From Chlorobiaceae bacterium (GTDB lineage: Bacteria > Bacteroidota > Chlorobiia > Chlorobiales > Chlorobiaceae): a stretch of 64,000 nucleotides of DNA. A program made the translations under genes and the position numbers. Shown piece by piece: positions 56,190-64,000 of this stretch. The number at the start of each line of letters is the position of its first letter. Position 1 is the stretch's first letter. The stretch is from contig JAAXWQ010000001.1 in assembly GCA_013335115.1 (NCBI GenBank), positions 1-64,000 on the forward strand, written 5' to 3'. The notes beneath the pieces are model-generated. The model had not been told where the DNA came from. It saw nothing but the letters and a program-made list of their open reading frames with translations, and searched no databases.

Positions 56190-58661
56190 TTAGACAAGAT
56201 CCACAGTGTCTTTGACAAGAAGACTTCCTTCCGGGGTGAAGACTGAAACCAGTGCTGACTCGCCAAGACGCTGTAACTTGCCACAGGCTGAACACTCATA
56301 GGAACTCCAGAAAAAGTGGGTGATATTCTCAGCCCCACATAGCGGGCATTGAACTAAAACCGCTTCATGGAGTCGTGATTCAATGAAAGACCAGAAGCTT
56401 ACGTCAAAGCCGTCGGCACGAGCACGTTCAAGAAGCGCCCATCCCTGAGGTGTGAGCGTGACATTGCGGTCGTCTATTTCGGCATAGCCGAGCAGGCAGA
56501 CTTCATGGAAATACTTCAAGGCTAGTGATTTCCACTCCCTTGAGCCCGAAACGACACCATAAAGGCGCGGCATAGGCGACCCGGGATTGGAAATGGCATC
56601 AAGCACCAAGACAATCCTGTTCTGATGGATACCCCGGGCATCGTAACTGCGAAGCATGCTGCAGATCTGTTCTGATGATGTGCCGTCAAGCAACCCCGCA
56701 CGGACTTTCTGCTCGATGTCATTCCAGCGTATCTTTCCCTGCTCCTGGACGGCATCAATACCTTCCAAATGATGCTGGTCAGCCTTGCGCCCGAAGACTG
56801 GAATGGCAACCATATTGAAGATAACAGCCATCAACATGGTAAATCCACCGGGCAGAACAGGTATGTTATGAAAGGTAAGGCTGCCTGTTGAGGGCCTGAT
56901 AAAGGGCTTTAGTCCTTGGCCGCCAAACACACGGTTGATTGAATTGAGGCCTTGTTCATCAAGGAAAGGCACACCGACCTGGTTCCCGAAAATCACATGA
57001 TAGGATGAAAAGCCAATGCCGTTGCTTCCCTTTGAAAGGAGATCAATGATGGCTGAGAGGGACTCCTGCGAAATATGGCGGCCGTTGGATGGCCCAACAA
57101 GTCTCATGACAAGGGGCTTTTCTCCTGCTTTGATCCGGAAGGAGGTCATGGTCCTGCCAATCAATTCCCGGTCTTCAGGGGTGCCGGAAATCTCGACACT
57201 TGGCACAAGGAAATCAAATACTTGCGCAAGCAGGGGTATCTCCTGGCCTGAGAGTTCGGCATCGGTGAAATTGAACACGCGTTCTCCCAGAAGTTCTGCA
57301 GAATATTCCACTTTCGACTTCCCTGCCGTCTTGACAGCCTCGCCTACAGTGGCGGCATAATCATAAATTTTTGTGCTCCGCCAGTTGACCCAGGAGTTGT
57401 AATATTTGGTCAGCAGGTCAGTGAGGGTCGGTTTGGTAGCCAGCCCTTGTGACTTTGCGAATGCTTCAATGCTTTGGCTGCTGAAATCATAATCATGGCC
57501 AGTGTAGGAGAGGCCGTCAAGATGGATGCCGTCTATTTTATAGTTCCTGACCAGATCGGTAATTGTGGACTTCATGTATGTTGCAACTTCCGGGTTCGCT
57601 GGAGACATCCAGTTTGCTGAAAGACGACCATTCTGAGCGGTCATGGCCCATGTGTGGTGTTTTCTCAGTGCCTGGGTATCCGAAAGTGCTGGCAACCATG
57701 CGTGTATCTTTACCGTCGGCACTTGCTGGCGTAGCAATGCGAGGGTTTTTTCAAACATGTTATTGGCGCTTTTGGGGCCATAATAATAGTTCCCTTGTGC
57801 GTCTTTGGCCATGAGAAACACATCGGTAATCGATGTCCTTGCAATGTTGGCGGCAATGTATTCGGGAGAAAGCGTCTCTTTACTGAAATCAACCCAGACG
57901 GCATACCGGCTCAGTTTTTGGGTCTGCGTTTCAGCAACATATTGATCGGCTGTGACAAATCGGCCTCCTTCTTTTTTCACAAAATCGATAAAGTTCCTGA
58001 TTGCATTCGGACAGATTGCCGCATTTTTTGGGTGGAGCAGGATGACTGCTGGCTGTCCAAGTTTGCTTTTGCTACGGTAGAGCTCCTTGAGAGCATCCTC
58101 AAACTGCTTTTCACTCATATGCTGCTCAACGATAAGGTCATAATCGGAGGCAAGCATATTACCGCGGCGAATATCGGAAATGGGCAGTTCAGTCAGTACA
58201 CGCTGCGCCTCCCAATGTTCAGAATCTGAGCTATCGTAGAGAAAGCCTTGCGCTTTTAGTGATTTCATGACCCGCTCGTCATATTCCATGTAGGGCGCAC
58301 GAAACCAGACAACCTGCTTTTTGGTGATCGATTCGAGAAGAGTTTTGGACATTCGGATTTCACTATCCAGAGCGTCCTGTGAAATTTGGGGCAGATGCGG
58401 GTGAGCATATGAATGAGAACCGATGGTATTGCCTGCCCGGGCAAGCGTGTCGACAAGCTCGGGGTAGGCGAGAGCAAATTTCCCGGTAAAAAAGTAGGTA
58501 GCTGGAACAGCAATGTTCAAAGTTTTGAGTGCCGCAATATCGCCATCAAGTTCGGTATCGAAGGTGAGTAGCACCGGTACAGGCACGGGTTGAGCTGCGC
58601 AGTTTGTGGACGATGCAAACATTGACACAAACAGGCATACCAACGCAAATATGCTTTTCAT
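56190..58661 (-). CDS. Polysaccharide deacetylase plus glycoside hydrolase with TM and C-terminal zinc ribbon
   Basis: The 823-residue product starts with a signal sequence. A NodB deacetylase domain (about 30-250) has LTFDTE where LTFDDG is usual, HSYAHPH as the zinc His pair, RAPYMEYD and LLHP. Next comes a TIM-barrel-like domain (about 260-560, DGIHLDGLSY), as in PgaB/PelA hydrolase halves. A TM segment (about 602-624) follows, then a winged-helix-like region and a zinc ribbon with Cys at 772, 775, 790 and 793. The tail would therefore be cytoplasmic. GGAG 6 nt upstream decides the ATG at 58661. PgaB-like proteins normally end after the hydrolase domain, so the fusion is unusual. Confidence 0.78.
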   Translation of the reverse strand: MKSIFALVCLFVSMFASSTNCAAQPVPVPVLLTFDTELDGDIAALKTLNIAVPATYFFTGKFALAYPELVDTLARAGNTIGSHSYAHPHLPQISQDALDSEIRMSKTLLESITKKQVVWFRAPYMEYDERVMKSLKAQGFLYDSSDSEHWEAQRVLTELPISDIRRGNMLASDYDLIVEQHMSEKQFEDALKELYRSKSKLGQPAVILLHPKNAAICPNAIRNFIDFVKKEGGRFVTADQYVAETQTQKLSRYAVWVDFSKETLSPEYIAANIARTSITDVFLMAKDAQGNYYYGPKSANNMFEKTLALLRQQVPTVKIHAWLPALSDTQALRKHHTWAMTAQNGRLSANWMSPANPEVATYMKSTITDLVRNYKIDGIHLDGLSYTGHDYDFSSQSIEAFAKSQGLATKPTLTDLLTKYYNSWVNWRSTKIYDYAATVGEAVKTAGKSKVEYSAELLGERVFNFTDAELSGQEIPLLAQVFDFLVPSVEISGTPEDRELIGRTMTSFRIKAGEKPLVMRLVGPSNGRHISQESLSAIIDLLSKGSNGIGFSSYHVIFGNQVGVPFLDEQGLNSINRVFGGQGLKPFIRPSTGSLTFHNIPVLPGGFTMLMAVIFNMVAIPVFGRKADQHHLEGIDAVQEQGKIRWNDIEQKVRAGLLDGTSSEQICSMLRSYDARGIHQNRIVLVLDAISNPGSPMPRLYGVVSGSREWKSLALKYFHEVCLLGYAEIDDRNVTLTPQGWALLERARADGFDVSFWSFIESRLHEAVLVQCPLCGAENITHFFWSSYECSACGKLQRLGESALVSVFTPEGSLLVKDTVDLV

Positions 58662-58692
58662 GATAGGCTCCATATAAATGATTACAAGATGA

Positions 58693-60054
58693 TCACCAGG
58701 TGTTTTTGCGATCCTGAATTTCGTGCGTATAGGCTACGATGCGCATATAACTCAAGAAAATACGGTAGGGCTGTGTTGTGAATGATGCCAGTGCTAGCGA
58801 TGGTGTAAGCATCCGAGCCTGCATCAAGGGAATAATTCCCTGGAATGCACTGATGCATTCCAAAATCAGCATGTATAAAAGACCTAGCTGGAGGAAAAGG
58901 AGTGGCAGGGCGGAAATAATGACGAGGATCGGATAGATCGCAAGGAAAAACAATTCCAGAAATGCGCTGCCATACCCGATAAAAAGAGACCATGGCAGCC
59001 AGAACATGGTGATGGGACCACCAACATCTGAAAACATCATACCCTTGTGCTCCCGGTACACCTGCAAATGCCCCCTAGACCAGCGCAGACGTTGTTTCTT
59101 CAGCCCTTTCCATTTCGTCATTGCTGACGTATATGACACAGCCCTCGGCTCGTAGATTGCCCGATAACCAAGTTCCATCATCTCTAGTGTGATATCGAAA
59201 TCCTCAGCTAGAGTCCTGCTCTTGTATCCTCCGGTTTCAAGCAGCACGCTGCGCCGAAAGGCGGTTGCAGGGCCAGGGCAGATGCTTACGGCGCCCCCTG
59301 ACTTGAACTGAGCGGCTTTTATGATGCTCTGACCATAGATATACTCTATGGTCTGCATCTTGAGCAGATAGCTGTTGTGTCGTTTTGGTAGAACCATCCC
59401 GGCAACGGCCCCAACGGTAGGATCGGTGAAACCTTCTACAAGGTATCGAAGGATTTTAGGGTCAAGTGATGAATCGGAATCGGTAAAAAAAATGATTTCG
59501 CCTTTCGCCTTTTCAATCCCGCGGTTCAGAGCTTCGACTTTCCCTCTGTTGGTGCTCAACCGTATGACTGAAACATCATAGCGCTCGATGATTGGAAGAG
59601 TAAGATCACGCGAGCCGTCATCAACGATGATGATTTCATATGCAGGATAGTCGAGCGCCATTGCCGATTCAATGCATTGGGCGATACTTTCTTCCTCATT
59701 AAAAGAGGGGATGATGACAGATACAAACGGCAGGAAGCTGTTTCTCTTGCTTTTCTTTTGGGGAAGCATGGTCAGCCCGATGAAAAACAGGAAAGGAACC
59801 AACGATCCAACAAGGTAAATAAGGAAAAACATGTCGAGGATCTTATGCATCCATTCCGGAAACGAATGGGTTGCTTCGCCCCACAGGCGAACATTGAGAG
59901 AATCGACCCAGGCAGGCATGAAAGACCATATCACGACTGCGAAAATTATGGAAACCAGGGCAGACAGCAGGACGCCTGCAGGATATCTGATCCGAAAGGG
60001 GGTATCTGTAGCCTCCGCCGCACGGGAGGGATATATTGATGCAGTCTGGTTCAT
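58693..60054 (-). CDS. Processive GT2 polysaccharide synthase (PgaC/NodC/HAS-like)
   Basis: This 453-residue inner-membrane synthase polymerises a beta-linked sugar, most likely GlcNAc by analogy with PgaC and NodC. Two N-terminal TM segments (about 26-48 and 73-95) precede the GT-A domain, which has VSVIIPSFNEE, DDGS, DSDS, SICPGPATAFRR and AEDFDIT. The QRLRW (QxxRW) processivity motif comes next, followed by about three C-terminal TM segments. AAGGAG lies 5 nt before the ATG at 60054. It sits 28 bp after the barrel gene and 31 bp before the deacetylase. Confidence 0.87.
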   Translation of the reverse strand: MNQTASIYPSRAAEATDTPFRIRYPAGVLLSALVSIIFAVVIWSFMPAWVDSLNVRLWGEATHSFPEWMHKILDMFFLIYLVGSLVPFLFFIGLTMLPQKKSKRNSFLPFVSVIIPSFNEEESIAQCIESAMALDYPAYEIIIVDDGSRDLTLPIIERYDVSVIRLSTNRGKVEALNRGIEKAKGEIIFFTDSDSSLDPKILRYLVEGFTDPTVGAVAGMVLPKRHNSYLLKMQTIEYIYGQSIIKAAQFKSGGAVSICPGPATAFRRSVLLETGGYKSRTLAEDFDITLEMMELGYRAIYEPRAVSYTSAMTKWKGLKKQRLRWSRGHLQVYREHKGMMFSDVGGPITMFWLPWSLFIGYGSAFLELFFLAIYPILVIISALPLLFLQLGLLYMLILECISAFQGIIPLMQARMLTPSLALASFTTQPYRIFLSYMRIVAYTHEIQDRKNTW

Positions 60055-60082
60055 TACTTCTCCTTAGGGGTTTACATGGATT

Positions 60083-61057
60083 TCAAAGAATTGGAAACCA
60101 GCAGGCAAGACCTGCCTTTACATCATGTATCAGAAGATGCTGAGGCTCAAAGGCGTTGACGAGCAGATACTCTGCATAGACAGACAGTTTGCCGGGAAGA
60201 ACACGGTCAAGAACCAGTCTTGCCCCAGGGCCGTACTGAACATTGTTGAACCAGGAAGCTTTGTTCCACTCCTTAGTAAGGAAATCATTAACCAGATCAA
60301 CGGTGAGATAGGGTTCGAAAGCGACTTTCCCAATATCTACCCCTGTACCAATTTTGGAAGAGAGCGAACCGAGAAGGAAATTATCTTGACCTTTGGCACT
60401 GAAGGCGGAGGTATGCCATGCAAACTCACCCCAGTTTTCCGTCCAGATGCCGAACTTCTTGTTGAGTGGTTTTTCTTTTGAAAACCAAAAGGAAACACCG
60501 GTCTTCACATTCTGCCGGTCTACAGTAGCCGGAACCCTTTCTTTCGTATTGTCGAATGATGAGGTCATCACCTCATATTCAGAAAACAGGGCTGTGCTTA
60601 TTCCCCCGATATACTCTCCAGATTCGTTCATGAATGAATGCTCGGTGGTAAGCTTCACTCCTGCCGCAAAGATCTGGTTATTATTCCAGTACGACTTGTT
60701 CCATGATTTTTCTCCAAAATCATAGGTTACACTCGTGCGAGCATACGGGGTAAGGCAAAATGTTTCACTGAGGTAGTGCCGTGCTTCGAGAGTCACGGGA
60801 AGAGAAAAAAGGTAATACCCGCTACCGGTTGAGATGTTGCTTTCATCACGGGTATTATCGAAATTATATTTGGTATAGTATGTGTCAAGACCTACATCGA
60901 GATGTATGCCGTCAGCAGGCTTCTGATACCGGTCAACTGCGAATGCCGAGCCATAATGTACAGAGATCCCTGCCCCGTCGACCGCTGATGCGGTCCCCGG
61001 GGCGCAGAGGCTTGCCAGAAGGCAGGCGGTTCCGGTTACTTTTGCTATGATGCTCAT
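60083..61057 (-). CDS. Outer-membrane beta-barrel protein, putative polysaccharide exporter
   Basis: The 324-residue product has a signal peptide (about 1-25, ...TASA). The rest is amphipathic alternating strands rich in Tyr, Phe and Trp at regular spacing (YYTKYNF, LPVTLEARHYL, KSYWNNNQIFAAG), ending in a hydrophobic WFPIL. This is the pattern of a monomeric outer-membrane barrel. It has no TPR part like PgaA or PelB. It is the first gene of the operon, so export of the polymer is the natural role, inferred from context. Confidence 0.7.
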   Translation of the reverse strand: MSIIAKVTGTACLLASLCAPGTASAVDGAGISVHYGSAFAVDRYQKPADGIHLDVGLDTYYTKYNFDNTRDESNISTGSGYYLFSLPVTLEARHYLSETFCLTPYARTSVTYDFGEKSWNKSYWNNNQIFAAGVKLTTEHSFMNESGEYIGGISTALFSEYEVMTSSFDNTKERVPATVDRQNVKTGVSFWFSKEKPLNKKFGIWTENWGEFAWHTSAFSAKGQDNFLLGSLSSKIGTGVDIGKVAFEPYLTVDLVNDFLTKEWNKASWFNNVQYGPGARLVLDRVLPGKLSVYAEYLLVNAFEPQHLLIHDVKAGLACWFPIL

Positions 61058-61255
61058 GGTTATGTGTACTTTTTTTTCACTTCAAGATCCCGAGTGAGAA
61101 CTGCAAGGTTAGTATGGGCTGTATGCTGTTGTGTGGACGATAGGCATGGACTCCATGATGCCCCGGGTTACCGCTAAGCTTTACAGGTGAAGCGTGCCTT
61201 CCCGCCAAATACCAGAACTCAACCTCAGAAAAATCGGCCCGGCTGCGCATCCTTT

Positions 61256-61271
61256 AACAACAATCATGCCA
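61256..61271 (-). promoter_or_regulatory. Sigma-54-like promoter of the chitosan-like operon
   Basis: On the minus strand, TGGCATG-ATTG-TTGTT has a good -24 half; the -12 half has GT where GC is preferred. Its first 14 bases equal those of the promoter at 46043. It lies about 200 bp upstream of the barrel gene, with the enhancer palindrome 128 bp further upstream. Confidence 0.6.
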
Positions 61272-61372
61272 AACCTGAATTAAAAAAGGTAAACCATTTA
61301 CAGAAAATATCTTATCAAATCACTTGAACCCGTCCTCCACGCGCATCTATCCGTTTGAAACCAATAACTGAT

Positions 61373-61404
61373 CGGCATTATGAGAAAAACATCTCACCAT
61401 GAGA
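61373..61404. promoter_or_regulatory. Enhancer palindromes upstream of the chitosan-like operon
   Basis: TCTCA-CCA-TGAGA (61392-61404) is perfect. A neighbouring CGGCA-TTA-TGAGA (61373-61385) keeps one full half-site 19 bp away. The arrangement mirrors the tandem sites at 52565-52597. Confidence 0.6.
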
Positions 61405-61448
61405 ACCCCCAGGCCCAATCGAAAATGACCGTGCGCAGAAGAGCAAAT

Positions 61449-61480
61449 GCAAAAAGCCGGGAGATACCCCGGCTTTTTGC
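61449..61480. terminator. Strong bidirectional intrinsic terminator
   Basis: A perfect 13-bp inverted repeat (61449-61461 with 61468-61480) has a 6-nt loop, with A- and T-runs inside the stem ends. It closes the minus-strand lipoprotein copy B and insulates the operon promoter region. Confidence 0.88.
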
Positions 61481-61511
61481 GTGATCATCTATAATGTACT
61501 GGCGGTGCCCG

Positions 61512-61935
61512 TCAGATAGCCTGGCGGTGATATTCGAGGGACCAGAGGTTCCTTGCGGGATCGAGCAGGGTGATCTTCACGCCGTAGCCCTCCCTCAGGA
61601 AGCTGATGATATCGCGGTTGTCGCAAAATGAGACGAATTTCTCGTTTTTGGCAACTTTTCGCGTAATAATTGAACACTTCGTCCCTCCGACCGAGCGTCT
61701 GGATGGTGACCATGACCACGTGGTCCACCCTCGACACGTTGACGACGTGCCCGTTCCGGTAGAGGTCCAGCCATTCCGGCTTTCTGTTGCCGGCCACCCT
61801 GAATGCGCCTGATACGGCCTGCCCGCCACCAGGCGCGGCGACAGGCGTATCGTCGTGCCGGACGGCACAAGCACCGGGCAAGGCCGGAATCATGAACACC
61901 GCCAACGCCGACGAAACTACACCCCTTCCATCCAT
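61512..61935 (-). pseudogene. Frameshifted lipoprotein copy
   Basis: The N-terminal half (signal sequence, lipobox-like ALPGAC, KPEWLDLYRNG) matches the intact gene at 54061 in one frame up to GRRDEVF. The conserved end (DNRDIISFLREGYGVKITLL) is in another frame. A short length change around 61652-61670 separates them. The intact copy at 54061 shows what the joined frame should be. A shifted but expressed product cannot be excluded. Confidence 0.75.
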
Positions 61936-62110
61936 ATACCCTTCCCCCTGTTTGGCAGACCCCCTGATTTACGCCATTAAGTCACAACGGCGAATGAACT
62001 TACAAGAAAACGAGCAATCAAACTCCGTTGATTATCCCCAATCGCCGAAAGAGCCTGAGGGTTCCCAGGATAAGCATGAGTTTTTGCGGGTGATTGCGTA
62101 TTTTGACCAG
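61512..62110. repeat. Direct repeat copy B (about 599 bp)
   Basis: Homologous to 54061-54674 in the same orientation. The last 100 bp (around 62010-62110) are nearly identical, differing at a few bases. Homology stops abruptly after GACCAG, just before the alpha/beta hydrolase gene. Confidence 0.85.
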
Positions 62111-62153
62111 GCTGCCTGCGGGTGGCGCGTGTAGGACAACAACCTCCCGGGTT

Positions 62154-63020
62154 ATGGCTCTTCAGGACAAGTATATCGTCATCGGCGGCCATCGGCATCG
62201 TTACCTCGAGGCTGGTCGGCAGGGCCCGCCCATGCTTCTCGTACATGGCATCTCTTCGTCGCTGGACTATTTCGGCCCGTCGATCCCGCTGCTCGCGAAA
62301 TCCTTCCGCCTGCTGGCTATCGACCTCCTCGGATTCGGAGGTTCCGACAAGCCGAAAGGAAAGGCCTGGTCACTGTCGCTGTATGCCGACCTGATCCGTG
62401 GGTTCATCGAGAAAACCGGCGCCGGTTCGGATGGCCCGGTATTGGCCACAGGGCATTCGATGGGCGGAAAGTACCTCCTTGCTACTGCACTGATCCATCC
62501 GGGAACCTTCAGCAAGCTGGTACTGAGCAATACAGACGGGTTCATCACCCTGCCATCATTCGCCCGGGCACTGAGCCTGCCGGGTGTGCGGCATATCCTG
62601 AAACCGATCGTCACCCGACGGGATATCGCTGAAAAAATGCTCGCTGCCGCGGTACACCGGATGGACAAGGTCGCCCCGGATACCTACCGCAGGATACTGG
62701 AGGTCGCCCTTGACCACGACGCCTTCGAAACGGTCATGGGCCTGAACCGCAACCTCATGAACCTCGACCTGAAACGAACGGGGCTCAGGGCGCGGCTGAA
62801 GGAACTTGACATCCCTACGCTGATCATCTGGGGGGACCGGGACCGGTACATGTCGCCGAAATACGCACAGATCGCCCTGCGGGAGATCCCTGGGTCCAGA
62901 CTTGTCATGATCGGGGATTGCGGGCACTCGCCCATGCTCGAACACCCCGAAGAGTTCACCGCTGCAATCAGGGAGTTCGTCTTTTCTGAACCTCAAACGG
63001 ATAACAACCCATGCTCATAA
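62154..63020 (+). CDS. Alpha/beta hydrolase
   Basis: The 288-residue hydrolase has the oxyanion region LLVHGISSS, nucleophile elbow GHSMGG, acid in IWGDRDRYM and His in [10 protein letters not shown], giving a complete triad. The substrate is unknown. Starts at 62154 and 62094 are both open; the latter lies inside repeat copy B, so 62154 is chosen. It overlaps the tmk start by 10 bp, so they form an operon. Confidence 0.88.
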   Translation: MALQDKYIVIGGHRHRYLEAGRQGPPMLLVHGISSSLDYFGPSIPLLAKSFRLLAIDLLGFGGSDKPKGKAWSLSLYADLIRGFIEKTGAGSDGPVLATGHSMGGKYLLATALIHPGTFSKLVLSNTDGFITLPSFARALSLPGVRHILKPIVTRRDIAEKMLAAAVHRMDKVAPDTYRRILEVALDHDAFETVMGLNRNLMNLDLKRTGLRARLKELDIPTLIIWGDRDRYMSPKYAQIALREIPGSRLVMIGDCGHSPMLEHPEEFTAAIREFVFSEPQTDNNPCS

Positions 63021-63664
63021 CGTTCGAGGGTATCGACGGGGCCGGCAAATCGACCCAGGTCACCAGACTGAAACGACGCCTCCAGGAGTCGGGCCGCGAG
63101 GTCCTCACGCTCCGGGAACCGGGAGGGACGGAGGTGTGTGAGAACATCCGGGAGCTGCTGCTCCAGAGCAAGCACGACATTACGCCGGTCGCCGAGTTGC
63201 TGCTCTTCGCCGCAAGCCGCGCCGAACTGGTGGAAAAGGTCGTCCGGCCGGCACTCGACAAAGGGGCCGTCGTCATCCTTGACCGATTCTCGGACTCGAC
63301 CACGGCCTACCAGGGCTACGGTCGCGGCCTCAGCCTCGAAATGCTGGAAGAGGTCAACCGGATCGCCACCTTCGGCCTGCAGCCGGACATCACCTTCTAC
63401 CTCGACCTTTCCCCCGAGGATGCCATGATCAGGAAGTTTTCGGAGAAGTCGCTGCCCCTGGCTTTCGACTCCGGGGAGCTCGACCGCATGGAGAGTTCCG
63501 GCCTCGAGTTTTACCGGCGGGTACGCGAAGGGTACCTCCGCCTCCAGGAAGCCCATCCGGATCGCATCCTGCTGCTCGACGCCCGCCTCCCCCCCTCGAC
63601 GCTCCAGGAGACGATCTCCGCGCATGTGGCACATCGGGAGGCTTCACCGGCAAGGATTCCATAA
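63011..63664 (+). CDS. tmk: Thymidylate kinase
   Basis: Tmk phosphorylates dTMP to dTDP for DNA synthesis. The 217-residue product has the P-loop GIDGAGKST (7-15), the DR(Y/F/H) motif as [13 protein letters not shown], and REPGGTE for nucleotide binding. No E. coli-type lid Arg cluster is obvious. It is co-transcribed with the hydrolase gene. Confidence 0.95.
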   Translation: MLITFEGIDGAGKSTQVTRLKRRLQESGREVLTLREPGGTEVCENIRELLLQSKHDITPVAELLLFAASRAELVEKVVRPALDKGAVVILDRFSDSTTAYQGYGRGLSLEMLEEVNRIATFGLQPDITFYLDLSPEDAMIRKFSEKSLPLAFDSGELDRMESSGLEFYRRVREGYLRLQEAHPDRILLLDARLPPSTLQETISAHVAHREASPARIP

Positions 63665-63799
63665 AAACGGCGTCAGTTGACGTAACGGGAAACGCTTGGG
63701 CACCTGTTCGGCGTTGTAATTTAAAGTCGTTTCTTGAGCCATTTTTTTTCGTAACTTTAATGTCATAGTACTTCGTTATTTTCCTTCAGCCGGCTTTGC

Positions 63800-64000
63800 A
63801 TGCACAACACTATCGTCAAGGAAAGAAGTCTTCGTACCTGCAACTTCCCGATCACCCTGCAGGACATCAGAACGCTCAAGGAGCTCTATCGCCTCAAGGC
63901 CGAGACGAGGGATCTGCGCGAACCCATCGTGAAGAACATCATGAAGCAGCGGGTGGTCGGCAAGGGGTGCCTGGAGTCCCTGAAGAACGCTCTCTACTCA
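63800..64000 (+). CDS. Start of an unidentified protein, cut by the window end
   Basis: An open frame from the ATG at 63800 runs to the window edge for 67 codons. The peptide ([14 protein letters not shown], then [18 protein letters not shown]) is basic and helical and has no signal peptide or recognised motif. No clear Shine-Dalgarno is visible. Coding preference resembles the neighbours. Confidence 0.55.
   Translation, partial: MHNTIVKERSLRTCNFPITLQDIRTLKELYRLKAETRDLREPIVKNIMKQRVVGKGCLESLKNALYS

Larger units (their letters stand above)
61058..61488. other. Intergenic region upstream of the chitosan-like operon
   Basis: No gene is seen in these 431 bp. They contain a sigma-54-like promoter reading left, two enhancer-type sites and a strong terminator belonging to the lipoprotein copy on the right. 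Confidence 0.7.

Overview
The window is a chromosomal piece of a green sulfur bacterium (Chlorobiaceae, Chlorobium or Chlorobaculum type). The evidence is a complete bacteriochlorophyll magnesium chelatase set in the order bchI-bchD-bchH-type. Three-subunit clusters of this kind, with an H paralogue called BchT next to bchD and bchI, are known from Chlorobaculum tepidum. The DNA is G+C-rich overall, with more A/T-rich patches in the polysaccharide regions.

Layout. Positions 1-2050 hold a tandem 58-bp repeat, a tRNA-Ser(GGA) and guaB, closed by a perfect bidirectional terminator. Positions 2102-9152 (minus) are bchI, bchD and bchT. Positions 9335-14756 are housekeeping genes: dihydrolipoamide dehydrogenase, a RluA-family pseudouridine synthase, an iron-sulfur flavoprotein and a periplasmic prolyl oligopeptidase. 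Positions 15147-38166 (plus) are a long exopolysaccharide (EPS) run: SLBB protein, Wzz-type chain-length protein, a CDP-sugar gene set, an SGNH acyltransferase, seven glycosyltransferases, a Wzy-type polymerase, a GT26 transferase, a nucleotidyltransferase, an epimerase and a DegT aminotransferase. A convergent minus-strand run (45996-38368) supplies a WecA/MraY-type initiating transferase, gmd and fcl for GDP-L-fucose, a glycosyltransferase, a PglK-like ABC flippase and a small polysaccharide deacetylase. A truncated glycosyltransferase lies inside it.

Positions 46474-53912 hold alkD, an Uup-type ABC-F gene, a PsiE-family gene, three small secreted proteins, a short-chain dehydrogenase and a Spy/CpxP-like protein. 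Positions 54061-62110 form an island bounded by two direct copies of about 600 bp, each carrying a small lipoprotein gene (one intact, one frameshifted). Inside are transposase debris, a 5-prime fragment of glmS, and a four-gene minus-strand operon: outer-membrane barrel, processive GT2 synthase, deacetylase/hydrolase fused through a membrane segment to a zinc ribbon, and a GH75-like chitosanase. The window ends with an alpha/beta hydrolase, tmk and the start of an unidentified gene.

How the parts connect. Sigma-54 type promoters (TGGCAYG-N4-TTG) precede four units: the main EPS run, the initiating transferase, the small secreted proteins and the chitosan-like operon. Three of these have a palindrome TCTCA-N3-TGAGA about 130-150 bp upstream, and the fourth has a half-site at the matching distance. 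This points to one enhancer-binding regulator controlling a matrix or EPS regulon spread over the window. The most novel-looking system is the four-gene chitosan-like polysaccharide operon at 55286-61057. Product names rest on recognised motifs read by eye. No database search was run.
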